Part shown: positions 1 to 7,351 of the stretch, in pieces
Position numbering within the stretch: the first letter of the stretch is position 1
Layout: each line of letters begins with the position of its first letter
NCBI GenBank assembly: GCA_041675285.1
Contig: JBAYTZ010000017.1
Location: 19,487-83,486 of the forward strand
DNA length: 64,000 nt
From: Candidatus Delongbacteria bacterium
Lineage (GTDB): Bacteria; CAIWAD01
Direction: 5' to 3'
Notes under the pieces: generated by a model
Databases searched by the model: none
Told to the model about the DNA's origin: nothing
Seen by the model: the letters and a program-made list of their open reading frames with translations, nothing else
Made by a program: the position numbers and the translations under genes

Positions 1-378
1 GATGATCTGCCGCAGGAGGGCCTTCTCGCGCACGATGCCGGCGTGATACTCGGCGTTGGCCGCCGATTCCACCACCAGCGCCAGTTGCTGCAGATAGTCC
101 AGCCCGCCCGCCTCGGCCAGGCAGTCGCCCTTGGACTTGCCGCGCTGGCTCATGCGGTTCAGCTCGCGCTCCACGGACAGGATGTCGCAGGGCGAGCCCG
201 TGTCCGCCAGGCCGAGCATGGCCTCGTAGATCAGCCGGTGGGCGAGTTGGTGGAAGTCGTCCGGGCCGCGCAGCACCTGCACCACGCGGTCCAGCGCCGC
301 CGGTCCGATGAGGATGGCGGAGAGGACGGATTTTTCGGCTTCTTCGCTGTGGGGCAGGACGCCCGGAACGCGCTCCAT
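1..378 (-). CDS. dnaB: Replicative DNA helicase DnaB, N-terminal part (cut by window edge)
   Basis: The frame is open from an ATG at 378 to the window edge, giving the first 126 residues. The product begins MERVPGVLPHSEEAEKSVL and continues with AILIGPAALDRV, a DFHQLAHRLIYEAM segment, a GGLDYLQQL turn and finally YHAGIVREKALLRQII. This order matches the DnaB N-terminal hexamerisation domain (PHSxEAExSVLGxxL, DFYxxxHxxIFxA, AxYAxIVREKALLR). The RecA-like motor domain would lie beyond the window. DnaB unwinds DNA at the replication fork as a ring hexamer. AAGGAG sits six bases before the ATG, which supports this start. Confidence 0.92.
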   Translation of the reverse strand, partial: MERVPGVLPHSEEAEKSVLSAILIGPAALDRVVQVLRGPDDFHQLAHRLIYEAMLGLADTGSPCDILSVERELNRMSQRGKSKGDCLAEAGGLDYLQQLALVVESAANAEYHAGIVREKALLRQII

Positions 379-501
379 CGGGATCTCCTTGTGGTCCGCC
401 GCCTTCCGGGAACTCCATCGGCCGCCGGGTCGCCAAGATAGCGCCTGCCTCGCGTTCGGTGCGCGGCCCGCGCGGTTCGTTCGGCTCGAGGGACGGATTC
501 A

Positions 502-527
502 ACACAGAGGCACGGAGACACAGAGGA
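502..527. repeat. ACACAGAGG / CACGGAGACAC intergenic repeat
   Basis: A purine-rich stretch between dnaB and the membrane protein gene holds two copies of ACACAGAGG around CACGGAG. Similar short intergenic repeats occur in many environmental bacterial genomes; I recognise the style only, and function is unknown. Confidence 0.4.
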
Positions 528-591
528 TTGAAGGGGCATTTTGGTGGATTCTTGAATACCTTGCGCTCCCACTCTTAGCACGGAGCGCGTC

Positions 592-1566
592 ATGCAGGTT
601 GAACCTGAGTCTTCGTCGTCCACCCCGGCAGAGCCGGAATTCTTCGAGTCCCCCGCCAATCTGTCCAGCACCACGTCCGAACTCCCGCCACCACCCGGTC
701 GCGGCCTGCTGTTTCTGCTGGGCAGCTGGCTGCTGGCCGTTGCACTGGTCATGCTCTCTATTGGAGCGCTGTTCTTCGTGGCGCCTCTCCCGCCGACTCC
801 CGACTCCCAGGCCATGCCCTCCAGGGGTCTCGCGGTCCTGGCCTTCTTCCTGATGGCGGCGCCCCTGCTGATCCTGGGCGGGGGTCTGTTTTTCGCCCGG
901 CGCTGGGCGCGCAATCTGGCCGAGGCTCATGCCTGGATGCTGCTGGTCATCGGCGTGTCGACCAGTAGCACGCTCCTTCTTCTGGCGCCTCCCAACCTCG
1001 ACGCAGGCATACTCCGCATCAGCGCTGCCATGACCGGCGTCCTATTGCTGGTCCTGCCCGCCCTGTTTCTCCTGGCCATCCGGCGTCCCAGACTGAAGGC
1101 CACCGTGGAAATGCTGGATCCCCACCCCTCGTGGACCGACATGCCCATGACCGTGCTGTTGGTGGGCCTGCCGTTGGTCCTCAGTGCCAGCGGGGTGCTC
1201 TTCATCTTCAGCCAACACCCGCTGCTGCTCAAGGGCGCGGCCTCCTTCCGTTTGCTGGGAATCTGGGAAGGCGTCGGACTCTGGCGCGTCTATCAATGCC
1301 TGACCGGGGTTCTGGGCCTGATCCTGGGCCTGGGTTTGCTCCGCCGCCGGCGCGCCGCCTGGCTGGGGGCCATCGTCTACATGCTCTTCACATTGGTGGC
1401 AAGCCCCTTCCAATTCCACCTGCCGACTATCACCGACGGCCCGGATGGCGCTCTTGCCCTACCCGGTGAATCCTTCAATTGGCTGGCCGCAATCCGGCCC
1501 GGCTTGGCTTTGATCCTGCTCGGTTGGAGTCGTGCCTGGTTTCGGAACGATGCTCCCCAAGAATAG
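592..1566 (+). CDS. Polytopic membrane protein of unknown function
   Basis: The 324-residue product has a hydrophilic, Ser/Pro/Glu-rich N-terminal tail of about 35 residues, then seven or eight hydrophobic stretches near residues 37-65, 80-100, 115-132, 140-162, 186-207, 233-250, 257-275 and 300-314. It is therefore an inner-membrane protein with a cytoplasmic-looking tail. No catalytic motif or family signature is recognisable. GGAG lies six bases before the ATG. The gene stands alone, divergent from dnaB and convergent with the next secreted-protein gene, sharing a terminator hairpin with it. Confidence 0.75.
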   Translation: MQVEPESSSSTPAEPEFFESPANLSSTTSELPPPPGRGLLFLLGSWLLAVALVMLSIGALFFVAPLPPTPDSQAMPSRGLAVLAFFLMAAPLLILGGGLFFARRWARNLAEAHAWMLLVIGVSTSSTLLLLAPPNLDAGILRISAAMTGVLLLVLPALFLLAIRRPRLKATVEMLDPHPSWTDMPMTVLLVGLPLVLSASGVLFIFSQHPLLLKGAASFRLLGIWEGVGLWRVYQCLTGVLGLILGLGLLRRRRAAWLGAIVYMLFTLVASPFQFHLPTITDGPDGALALPGESFNWLAAIRPGLALILLGWSRAWFRNDAPQE

Positions 1567-1567
1567 A

Positions 1568-1595
1568 CAAGGCCCGGCGCTGGGGCCGGGCCTTG
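1568..1595. terminator. Hairpin between convergent genes
   Basis: A perfect 11-bp stem (CAAGGCCCGGC paired with GCCGGGCCTTG) around a 6-nt loop sits between the stop codons of two convergent genes and can act on both strands. There is no T-run. Confidence 0.65.
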
Positions 1596-1634
1596 CGGGG
1601 AGGAGGATCCGTCGTCCCGGGGGGGATGACCAGA

Positions 1635-3107
1635 CTATTTGAGCAGCAGGAGTTTCTGGCTTTGGACGCCGCCGGCGCTCTGCAGGACGGCGATGTAGAC
1701 CCCGCTGGGCAGGCCGCCGGCCTGGAACTGGATGCTGCGCGTGCCGGCCGCCAGCATGCCGTCGAACAGGGTCGCCACTTCGCGGCCGCCCATGTCGTAG
1801 ACCTTCAGGCTGGCCGGACCGGTCTCGGCCAGGGTGACGCTCAGGTTGGTCACGGGGTTGAAGGGGTTGGGCTGGGCCGGCGCCAGGGCGAAGGCCTCCG
1901 TCCGGCCGTCGTGGCCGACGACGATGGGCGCGCACTCCAGGGCCAGGGCCGTGTCATAGGACTCGCAGAGCACGGGCAGCTCGGAGACCAGCAGCTGGGC
2001 CACCAGGAACTGGGCGGTGGTGGAGCCGCAGTTGGTGGGCAGCAGGATCAGGCCCACCACGCCGTCGCAGGACGGCTCGTAGCCCACCGCGGGATCATCC
2101 AGCCCCACGGTCATGGCGGCCGTGGCCAGGATCTGGTTGACGCGGTCCGGGCTGTAGGCACCCAGGCTGTTGGGCGCGCTGCTGTCGTCGATCAGGCTCC
2201 AGATGGCCAGCTGCACGTCGCCGTAGGTGTAGGTGCCGTGCACGCCGGAGGACTGGCCCACGAAGCCCTGGTTGAGGATCCAGTTGATCACGTCCAGGTT
2301 CTCCCAGCGCGTGTCGTCCAGGCCGTCGGGATAGTTGTAGGACGAGATCATGTCGGTGCAGTACCAGGTGTTCTGGTTGATGGTGTGGTCCGTGTCGATG
2401 CACCAGCTGGGAATGTCCAGTTCCGCCGTGCCGTTGCCGTCCAGGTCGATCTCGGTGGAGGGAAAGTAGGCCGGGCCGCCGGCGACGGGGAAGTGCACGC
2501 GGATTTTCGTGCTGCCCAGCTCGTTGACCGCGGCCAGGCCGGCCTCGAAGCTGTCGTGATCGAAACCCGTGACGTGCTTGCCCGTGGAGGCCGGAATCTC
2601 CGCGTACCCCAGGCTGGCCTCGATGCTGGACAGGGCGGCTTCCGTCAATTGGGCGCTGGCCTCGTAGCCGATGACCGGGGACTGGGGATCGCCCGCGCTC
2701 TGGTGGACCCACGCGAACTGGCGCGGAGACGTGTTGCCCGCGCCGGCGCCGTCCACCAGCAGGTCGTCCGCCCAACCCTGGCCGAAGACCTTGAACCAGG
2801 CCTGGGCCGCGTCCGCCACGGGCAGCCGGTCGTCGCCCGACTCGTCCAGCACCAGGATGGACAGCAACTGGGCGTCGCAGTCGTAGCGCAGGAAGCTGTG
2901 CGCCAGCACGGCGTAGCCGGGCCAGTTGCTATCGGGAACGCCTGCCAGATAGAGCGGGGCGAACAAGTCCTCGACCTGATTCCAGTCGGCGGGGTCGCCG
3001 TCCACGCTCACGGCGGCGCCGTAGTTCGGCTCCTGGGCCTGGGCGGCGTTCGGGGCGAGAGTGACCAGAACCAACGCGGCAACACCAACGAATTTCATGC
3101 GGAACAT
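1635..3107 (-). CDS. Secreted protein with thioester-like (TQXA/TED) domain and type IX sorting domain
   Basis: The 490-residue product has a signal peptide (residues 1-24, ending AAQAQ) and an N-terminal domain opening with VDGDPADWN, a motif seen in CBM9/DOMON-like beta-sandwiches. A central segment holds SWCIDTDHT (Cys236) and, 63 residues later, GDVQLAIW (Gln299). This Cys plus Q-x-A-I-W pair resembles the thioester domain of Gram-positive adhesins (TED/TQXA), in which Cys and Gln cross-link. Residues 408-490 (PNPFNPVT ... QKLLLLK) are a type IX type A sorting domain, predicting export and surface attachment or release. The ATG at 3107 is preceded by GGAGA at 5 nt. It is a close paralogue of the next gene upstream. 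The thioester assignment is inference; secretion and the sorting domain are firm. Confidence 0.85.
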   Translation of the reverse strand: MFRMKFVGVAALVLVTLAPNAAQAQEPNYGAAVSVDGDPADWNQVEDLFAPLYLAGVPDSNWPGYAVLAHSFLRYDCDAQLLSILVLDESGDDRLPVADAAQAWFKVFGQGWADDLLVDGAGAGNTSPRQFAWVHQSAGDPQSPVIGYEASAQLTEAALSSIEASLGYAEIPASTGKHVTGFDHDSFEAGLAAVNELGSTKIRVHFPVAGGPAYFPSTEIDLDGNGTAELDIPSWCIDTDHTINQNTWYCTDMISSYNYPDGLDDTRWENLDVINWILNQGFVGQSSGVHGTYTYGDVQLAIWSLIDDSSAPNSLGAYSPDRVNQILATAAMTVGLDDPAVGYEPSCDGVVGLILLPTNCGSTTAQFLVAQLLVSELPVLCESYDTALALECAPIVVGHDGRTEAFALAPAQPNPFNPVTNLSVTLAETGPASLKVYDMGGREVATLFDGMLAAGTRSIQFQAGGLPSGVYIAVLQSAGGVQSQKLLLLK

Positions 3108-3172
3108 AGCGTTCTCCAGCTTTGATTTATGATTTTCCGGTCTTGTCAGGGCATTTCGTTTTGTCCTGTTCG

Positions 3173-3187
3173 GCAACTCGCGTGCCA
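3173..3187 (-). promoter_or_regulatory. Sigma-54-type promoter (TGGCACG-N4-TTGC)
   Basis: The minus strand reads TGGCACGCGAGTTGC, an exact match to the sigma-54 -24/-12 core with the required GG-N10-GC spacing. It ends 66 nt before the ATG at 3107. Sigma-54 promoters need an ATP-dependent activator; none is encoded in the window. Confidence 0.72.
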
Positions 3188-3385
3188 GCTTTGGTCGTGC
3201 TCCATTCTTGGATGGGTATTCCCTGTGATCTTGTTGCCATTCATATAGTTCCACTTCCAGTCCTCTACCGCTTGCCGGACCCTCGATGGAGCGCCCGCTG
3301 GGGGAATCCAACCAGCCCCTGGTGGATCTGCCCCAGCCTGCGGGAGCCGCCGCGCCTCCCCGGGCCCAGCCGGGCGCACAAGAAA

Positions 3386-3414
3386 ATCCCCCGCCGGCCG
3401 AGCCGACGGGGGAT
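3386..3414 (-). terminator. Rho-independent terminator of the 3459-4940 gene
   Basis: On the minus strand, a 13-bp stem with one mismatch (ATCCCCCGTCGGC and its partner) is followed by TTTTCTT, just downstream of the stop at 3459. Confidence 0.75.
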
Positions 3415-3458
3415 GGATGGGGTGCATGACTCCGTCTTGGGGGACGGACTCGTCCAGG

Positions 3459-4940
3459 CTATTTGATCAGCAAGAGCTTCTGGCTGGCCAATCCGCCGGC
3501 GCTCTCGAGCACGGCCACGTAGACGCCGCTGGGCAGGTTCTCCGCCCGGAAGCGCACGCGCTGCTCGCCGGCCGCCATCAGGCCGTCGAACAGGGTGGCG
3601 ACCTCACGCCCGGCCACGTCGAAGACGCGCAGGCTGGCCGGTCCCGTCTCGGGCAGCACGACGGTGAGCACCGTCTCAGGGTTGAAGGGGTTGGGCTGGG
3701 CCGGCGCCAGGGAGAAGGCGTTCGGCTGGTCCACCTCGCCCACCGTGATGCCGTCGCAGAGGATCAGCAGGGGCAGGTCGTAGGAGGTGCAGATGTTCGG
3801 GTACTCGGAGACCAGCATCTGGCCCACCAGGAACTGGCCAAAGGAGCTGCCGCAATCCGTGGGCACCAGGATCAGGCCCACCACGCCGTCGCAGGGCGGC
3901 TCGTAGGTGACCGCGACGTCGTCCAGGCCCACGGCCACGGCGGCCAGGGCCAGGATCTGGTCGACGCGGTTGGCGTCGTAGGATCCCAGGTGGTTGGGCG
4001 CGCTGGCGTTGTCGATGACGCTCCAGATGGCCAGCTGCACGTCGCCGTAGGTGTAGGTGCCGAAGCCGCCGGAGGACTGGCCCACGAAAGCCTGGTTGAG
4101 GATCCAGTTGACCACGTCCAGGTTCTCCCAACGCGTGTCGTCCAGGCCGTTGGGATAATTGTAGGACGAGACCAGCTCGGTGCAGTACCAGGTGTTCTGG
4201 TTGATGGTGTGGTCCGTGTCGATGCACCAGCTGGGGATGTTGAGCTCCGCCGTGCCGTCGCCGTCCAGATCGATCTCCGTGCTGGGGAAATAGGCCGGGC
4301 CGCCGTTGAAGGGGTACTGCACGCGGATCCGCGTGCTGCCGGTCTGGTTCAGGGCTTCCAGTTCGGCGTTGAAGGTGCCGCCGTCGAAGCCGGAGACGTG
4401 CTTGCCCGTGGAGGCCAGCGCGCCGTCGTACCCCAGCTGCGCCTCGATGCTGGCGTAGGCGTTGGCCGGCAGTTCGGCATACGCCTCGTAGCCGATGACC
4501 GGAGAGAGGGGATCGCCCGTGGTCTGGTGGACCCAGGCGAAGCCGCGGGGCGAGGTGTTGCCGGCGCCGGTGCCATCGATCAGCAAATCGTCGCCCCAGC
4601 CCTGGCCGTAGACCTTGACCCAGGCGCGGGCCGCGTCCGCCACGGGCAGGGCGGCGTCGGCCGCCTCGTCCAGCACCAGGATGGAGAGCCGGTCCTGGTT
4701 GCAATCATAGCGCAGGTAGCAGCGCGCGAGCACGGCGTAGCCGGGCCAGGCGGGGTCCACCACGCCGCTATTGCTGAGCTCGGAAAAGAAATCCGCGCCC
4801 AAGTTCCAATCGGCGGGGTCGCCGTCCACGGTGATGCCGCCGCCATAGGTCGGTTCCTGGGCGGAGGTGGGAGAGGTCTGCACCGCCAGCATCCAGAGCA
4901 TGGGCAGGCTGATGCGCACGAGAAGTCGCTGCAAGGACAT
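3459..4940 (-). CDS. Secreted protein with thioester-like (TQXA/TED) domain and type IX sorting domain (paralogue)
   Basis: The 493-residue product has the same architecture as the 1635-3107 product: signal peptide 1-27, VDGDPADWN domain, thioester-like segment with SWCIDTDHT (Cys239) and GDVQLAIW (Gln302), and a sorting domain from about residue 412 ending LASQKLLLIK. The 63-residue Cys-to-Gln spacing is identical in both proteins, as is the stretch around DDTRWENLDV, so the central segment is the most conserved part. The ATG at 4940 follows AAGGA at 7 nt. The gene has its own sigma-54-like promoter and terminator, so it appears to be a separate unit created by tandem duplication. Function unknown; a surface adhesin is a reasonable guess. 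Confidence 0.85.
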   Translation of the reverse strand: MSLQRLLVRISLPMLWMLAVQTSPTSAQEPTYGGGITVDGDPADWNLGADFFSELSNSGVVDPAWPGYAVLARCYLRYDCNQDRLSILVLDEAADAALPVADAARAWVKVYGQGWGDDLLIDGTGAGNTSPRGFAWVHQTTGDPLSPVIGYEAYAELPANAYASIEAQLGYDGALASTGKHVSGFDGGTFNAELEALNQTGSTRIRVQYPFNGGPAYFPSTEIDLDGDGTAELNIPSWCIDTDHTINQNTWYCTELVSSYNYPNGLDDTRWENLDVVNWILNQAFVGQSSGGFGTYTYGDVQLAIWSVIDNASAPNHLGSYDANRVDQILALAAVAVGLDDVAVTYEPPCDGVVGLILVPTDCGSSFGQFLVGQMLVSEYPNICTSYDLPLLILCDGITVGEVDQPNAFSLAPAQPNPFNPETVLTVVLPETGPASLRVFDVAGREVATLFDGLMAAGEQRVRFRAENLPSGVYVAVLESAGGLASQKLLLIK

Positions 4941-5003
4941 GGGGGTATCCTTCTTTCGATTTGGATGAATGGTTTCTTCAGGTTTCAGGGCGCAGACGGC
5001 TTC

Positions 5004-5018
5004 GCAAACCCAGTGCCA
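5004..5018 (-). promoter_or_regulatory. Sigma-54-type promoter (TGGCAC-N5-TTGC)
   Basis: The minus strand reads TGGCACTGGGTTTGC, preceded by a T (TTGGCAC). The GG-N10-GC spacing is exact, and it lies 64 nt before the ATG at 4940, almost the same distance as in the neighbouring paralogue. Confidence 0.7.
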
Positions 5019-5036
5019 AGGTTGACTCAAACCCGT

Positions 5037-5056
5037 AAGTCGTTGATTTTCTTAGG
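5037..5056 (-). repeat. 20-nt conserved upstream element, also at 6144-6163
   Basis: The plus strand reads AAGTCGTTGATTTTCTTAGG here and AAGTCATTGATTTTCTTAGG at 6144-6163, one mismatch apart. Each copy lies 19 or 18 bp upstream of a sigma-54-like promoter. It could be an activator-related site or residual homology from duplication of the unit. Confidence 0.5.
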
Positions 5057-5129
5057 GACTCATAACTCTCCCCAGTCAGCTTTGTCGAAACAGTACAAGA
5101 CAACTGTTCGAAATCGGGCTGTGCAGAAT

Positions 5130-5158
5130 AAAAGAGGCGGGCCAAGCCCGCCTCTTTT
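5130..5158 (-). terminator. Rho-independent terminator of the 5179-6051 gene
   Basis: A perfect 13-bp stem (AAAAGAGGCGGGC with GCCCGCCTCTTTT) around a 3-nt loop lies 20 nt past the stop codon. A/T ends give a short U-run. Confidence 0.8.
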
Positions 5159-5178
5159 GCAACCGGATAGGGTGGCGC

Positions 5179-6051
5179 TTACTTGAGCAGCAGCAGCTTC
5201 TGGCTTTGCAGGCCCGCCGCGCTCTGCAGGACGGCGACGTAGACGCCGCTGGGCAGGGCCCCGGCCTGGAACGGGACGCTGCGCGTGCCGGCGGCCAGGA
5301 TCCCATCGAAGAGGCTCGCCACTTCATGGCCCGCCAGATCGTAGACCTTCAGGCTGGCCAGTCCCGTCTGCGCCAGCTCCACCGTCAGGGTGGTGGCCGG
5401 GTTGAAGGGATTGGGCTGGGCCGGGCTCAGGCGGAAGGCCGCGGGCTGCGCGTCCGCGTCCACGGTGGGCGCGCAGCGGAGGCCCAGGGAGATGGCGTTG
5501 CCCTGGCTGTACTTGCCCGTGGAAGAGGTGGCGCCGGCCACGTTCAAATGGGCCTCGAAGTCGGCGTAGTCGCCCTCGTCCAGCTGGGCCACGGCCTCGT
5601 AGCCGATGACCAGGGAATTGGGATCGCTGGGCATGGTGCGAACCCACTCGAAGTCGCGCGGCAAGGTGCCGCCGTCGCCGTTGCCGTCGATCAGCAGGTT
5701 GCCCGCCAGCCCGATGCCGTAGAGCTTGAGCCAGGCCTCGGAGGCGGAGACGTCCACCAGTTCGCCGTCGTTCTCCACGTCCAGCACCAGCGCGTAGAGC
5801 AGCTTGGCGTCGCAGTCATAGCGCAGGTAGAGGGTCGAGAGCACGGCGTAGCCGCCCCAGTTCATGTCGTAGCGGCCGGCGTTGTACATCTCGGAGAAGA
5901 AGTCCGTGGCCAGGTTCCACTCGCCGGGCTGACCGTCCACCACGATGCCGCTGCCGTAGGCCGGCTCCAGCGCGTGGGCCGGGGTGGTCAACGGCGCCAG
6001 CAGACAAAGCAGCGGCAGGCTGACCTGGAGGATGCGTCGATTGAAGGACAT
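5179..6051 (-). CDS. Short secreted paralogue with type IX sorting domain, no thioester segment
   Basis: The 290-residue product has a signal peptide (1-27, ending TTPAHA) and an N-terminal domain starting PAYGSGIVVDGQPGEWN that aligns with the two longer paralogues up to the SSTGK motif. After about 20 linker residues it goes straight into the sorting domain (208-290; PNPFNPATT ... QSQKLLLLK). The roughly 200-residue thioester-like segment of the longer proteins is absent. The ATG at 6051 follows GGGGA at 4 nt, a modest ribosome-binding site. The gene has its own sigma-54-like promoter and terminator. The N-terminal domain may be an extracellular ligand-binding sandwich; this is not established. 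Confidence 0.82.
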   Translation of the reverse strand: MSFNRRILQVSLPLLCLLAPLTTPAHALEPAYGSGIVVDGQPGEWNLATDFFSEMYNAGRYDMNWGGYAVLSTLYLRYDCDAKLLYALVLDVENDGELVDVSASEAWLKLYGIGLAGNLLIDGNGDGGTLPRDFEWVRTMPSDPNSLVIGYEAVAQLDEGDYADFEAHLNVAGATSSTGKYSQGNAISLGLRCAPTVDADAQPAAFRLSPAQPNPFNPATTLTVELAQTGLASLKVYDLAGHEVASLFDGILAAGTRSVPFQAGALPSGVYVAVLQSAAGLQSQKLLLLK

Positions 6052-6111
6052 GGAGTCCCCACTTTCTGGTCTGATGTTGAATAGTGCAGTTTTCAGGGCG
6101 CGACTCAAACT

Positions 6112-6126
6112 GCAAACCCGATGCCA
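6112..6126 (-). promoter_or_regulatory. Sigma-54-type promoter (TGGCAT-N5-TTGC)
   Basis: The minus strand reads TGGCATCGGGTTTGC followed by A, with exact GG-N10-GC spacing, 61 nt before the ATG at 6051. Confidence 0.68.
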
Positions 6127-6239
6127 TTTCTTCACGACCTCGCAAGTCATTGATTTTCTTAGGCCTGCATAAGTTTTCGACGCCCCAGCTTTGTCTTCCA
6201 CTGTCCGGACTGTGCGGAATCCGGCAGCCCAGGCATGCG

Positions 6240-6263
6240 AAAGGCGGGCCGCAGCCCGCCTTT
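6240..6263 (-). terminator. Terminator hairpin of the 6286-7167 gene
   Basis: A perfect 10-bp stem (AAAGGCGGGC with GCCCGCCTTT) with a 4-nt loop lies 22 nt past the stop codon at 6286. Confidence 0.75.
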
Positions 6264-6285
6264 CAAGCTCCGGATGTATGTCGAA

Positions 6286-7167
6286 CTATTTAAGCAGCAG
6301 CAGCTTCTGAGACGTGACCCCCTGTTCGCTGGTCAGCACGGCGAAATAGACGCCGCTGGGCAGGCCGTCGGCGCGGAAGAGCACGCTCTGCGGACCCGCC
6401 GCCCGCAGGCCGTCGAACAAACTCGCCACCTGGCGGCCGGCCATGTCGTAGACGCGCAGGCTGGCCGGACCGGTCCGCTCCAGGGTGACCGTCAAGCTGG
6501 TGGCCGGGTTGAAGGGGTTGGGATGGGCCGGGCTCAGGCTCAGGTCGACGGGCTGCTCCACCGCGCCCACCGTGGGGGGCTCGGCCTCGCAGTTCAGCAC
6601 CAGCGGGATGGCGTTGCCCTGGGCGTGCTTGCCCGTGGAGGAGGTGGCGCCACCGATCTTCAGGTGGGCCTCGAAGCTGGCGTAGCTGGCTTCGTCCAGT
6701 TGGGCCACGGCCTCGTAGCCGATGACCAGGGAATTGGGATCACTGGGCATGGTGCGCACCCAGCGGAAGGCCCGCGGCGTGGTGCCGCCGTCGCCGTTGC
6801 CGTCGATGAGCTTGCTGCCCGGCAGGCCGACGTTGTAGAGCTTGAGCCAGGCGTCGCCCGCCGAGACGTTGACCAGTTCGCCGTCGTTCTCCACGTCCAG
6901 CACCAGCGCGTAGAGCAGCTGGGCGTCGCAGTCGTAGCGCAGGTAGAGCGTGGAGAGGATGGCGTAGCCCGGCCAGGAGGGCGTGTTGCGGCCGCCGTTG
7001 TACATGTGGGAGAAGAAATCGTCGTCCAGGTCCCACTCGCCTGGGTTGCCGTCCACCACGATGCCCGAGCCGTAGGCCGGCTCCTGGGCGGCGGCCGGCG
7101 TCGGCGCCAGGGCTAGCAGGCTGAGCAGGGACAGGCAAAGCAGAAGTGCCGTTCGATTCATGGACAT
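6286..7167 (-). CDS. Short secreted paralogue with type IX sorting domain
   Basis: The 293-residue product is the closest relative of the 5179-6051 product: signal peptide 1-27 (ending TPAAAQ), PAYGSGIVVDGNPGEWD N-terminal domain, shared RYDCDAQLLYALVLDVENDGE and PSDPNSLVIGYEAVAQLDE blocks, then a sorting domain (211-293; PNPFNPATS ... TSQKLLLLK). It lacks the thioester-like segment. AGGAG lies 6 nt before the ATG at 7167; a second ATG two codons in is less well placed. It is the first of the four tandem paralogues in the direction of transcription, lying behind a weaker sigma-54-like promoter. Confidence 0.82.
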   Translation of the reverse strand: MSMNRTALLLCLSLLSLLALAPTPAAAQEPAYGSGIVVDGNPGEWDLDDDFFSHMYNGGRNTPSWPGYAILSTLYLRYDCDAQLLYALVLDVENDGELVNVSAGDAWLKLYNVGLPGSKLIDGNGDGGTTPRAFRWVRTMPSDPNSLVIGYEAVAQLDEASYASFEAHLKIGGATSSTGKHAQGNAIPLVLNCEAEPPTVGAVEQPVDLSLSPAHPNPFNPATSLTVTLERTGPASLRVYDMAGRQVASLFDGLRAAGPQSVLFRADGLPSGVYFAVLTSEQGVTSQKLLLLK

Positions 7168-7215
7168 GGTGATCTCCTCTATGGCGTGGTTGTTGTCTTC
7201 ACGCCCTGCGCCCAA

Positions 7216-7230
7216 GCCAATCCCGTGCCC
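7216..7230 (-). promoter_or_regulatory. Probable sigma-54-type promoter (GGGCAC-N5-TGGC)
   Basis: The minus strand reads GGGCACGGGATTGGC: the GG-N10-GC spacing is right and CAC is conserved, but the first T of -24 and one T of -12 differ from consensus. It lies 49 nt before the ATG at 7167, a position equivalent to the better matches of its paralogues. Confidence 0.45.
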
Positions 7231-7351
7231 AGACGGAACACGAGTGATCCTGTTGTCCATGAATGGTTTTAGTGATGTTCGCGGCTGGGCGGCGGGCCGG
7301 GAGCGGAACCACCTTGGCGCAAATCAACCGGAACGGGGCGGATGAGCCGCG

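Larger units (their letters stand above)
3108..3458. other. Intergenic region between two tandem paralogues
   Basis: These 351 bases hold the terminator of the upstream paralogue (3386-3414) and the sigma-54-like promoter of the downstream one (3173-3187). No gene is visible. Confidence 0.7.
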
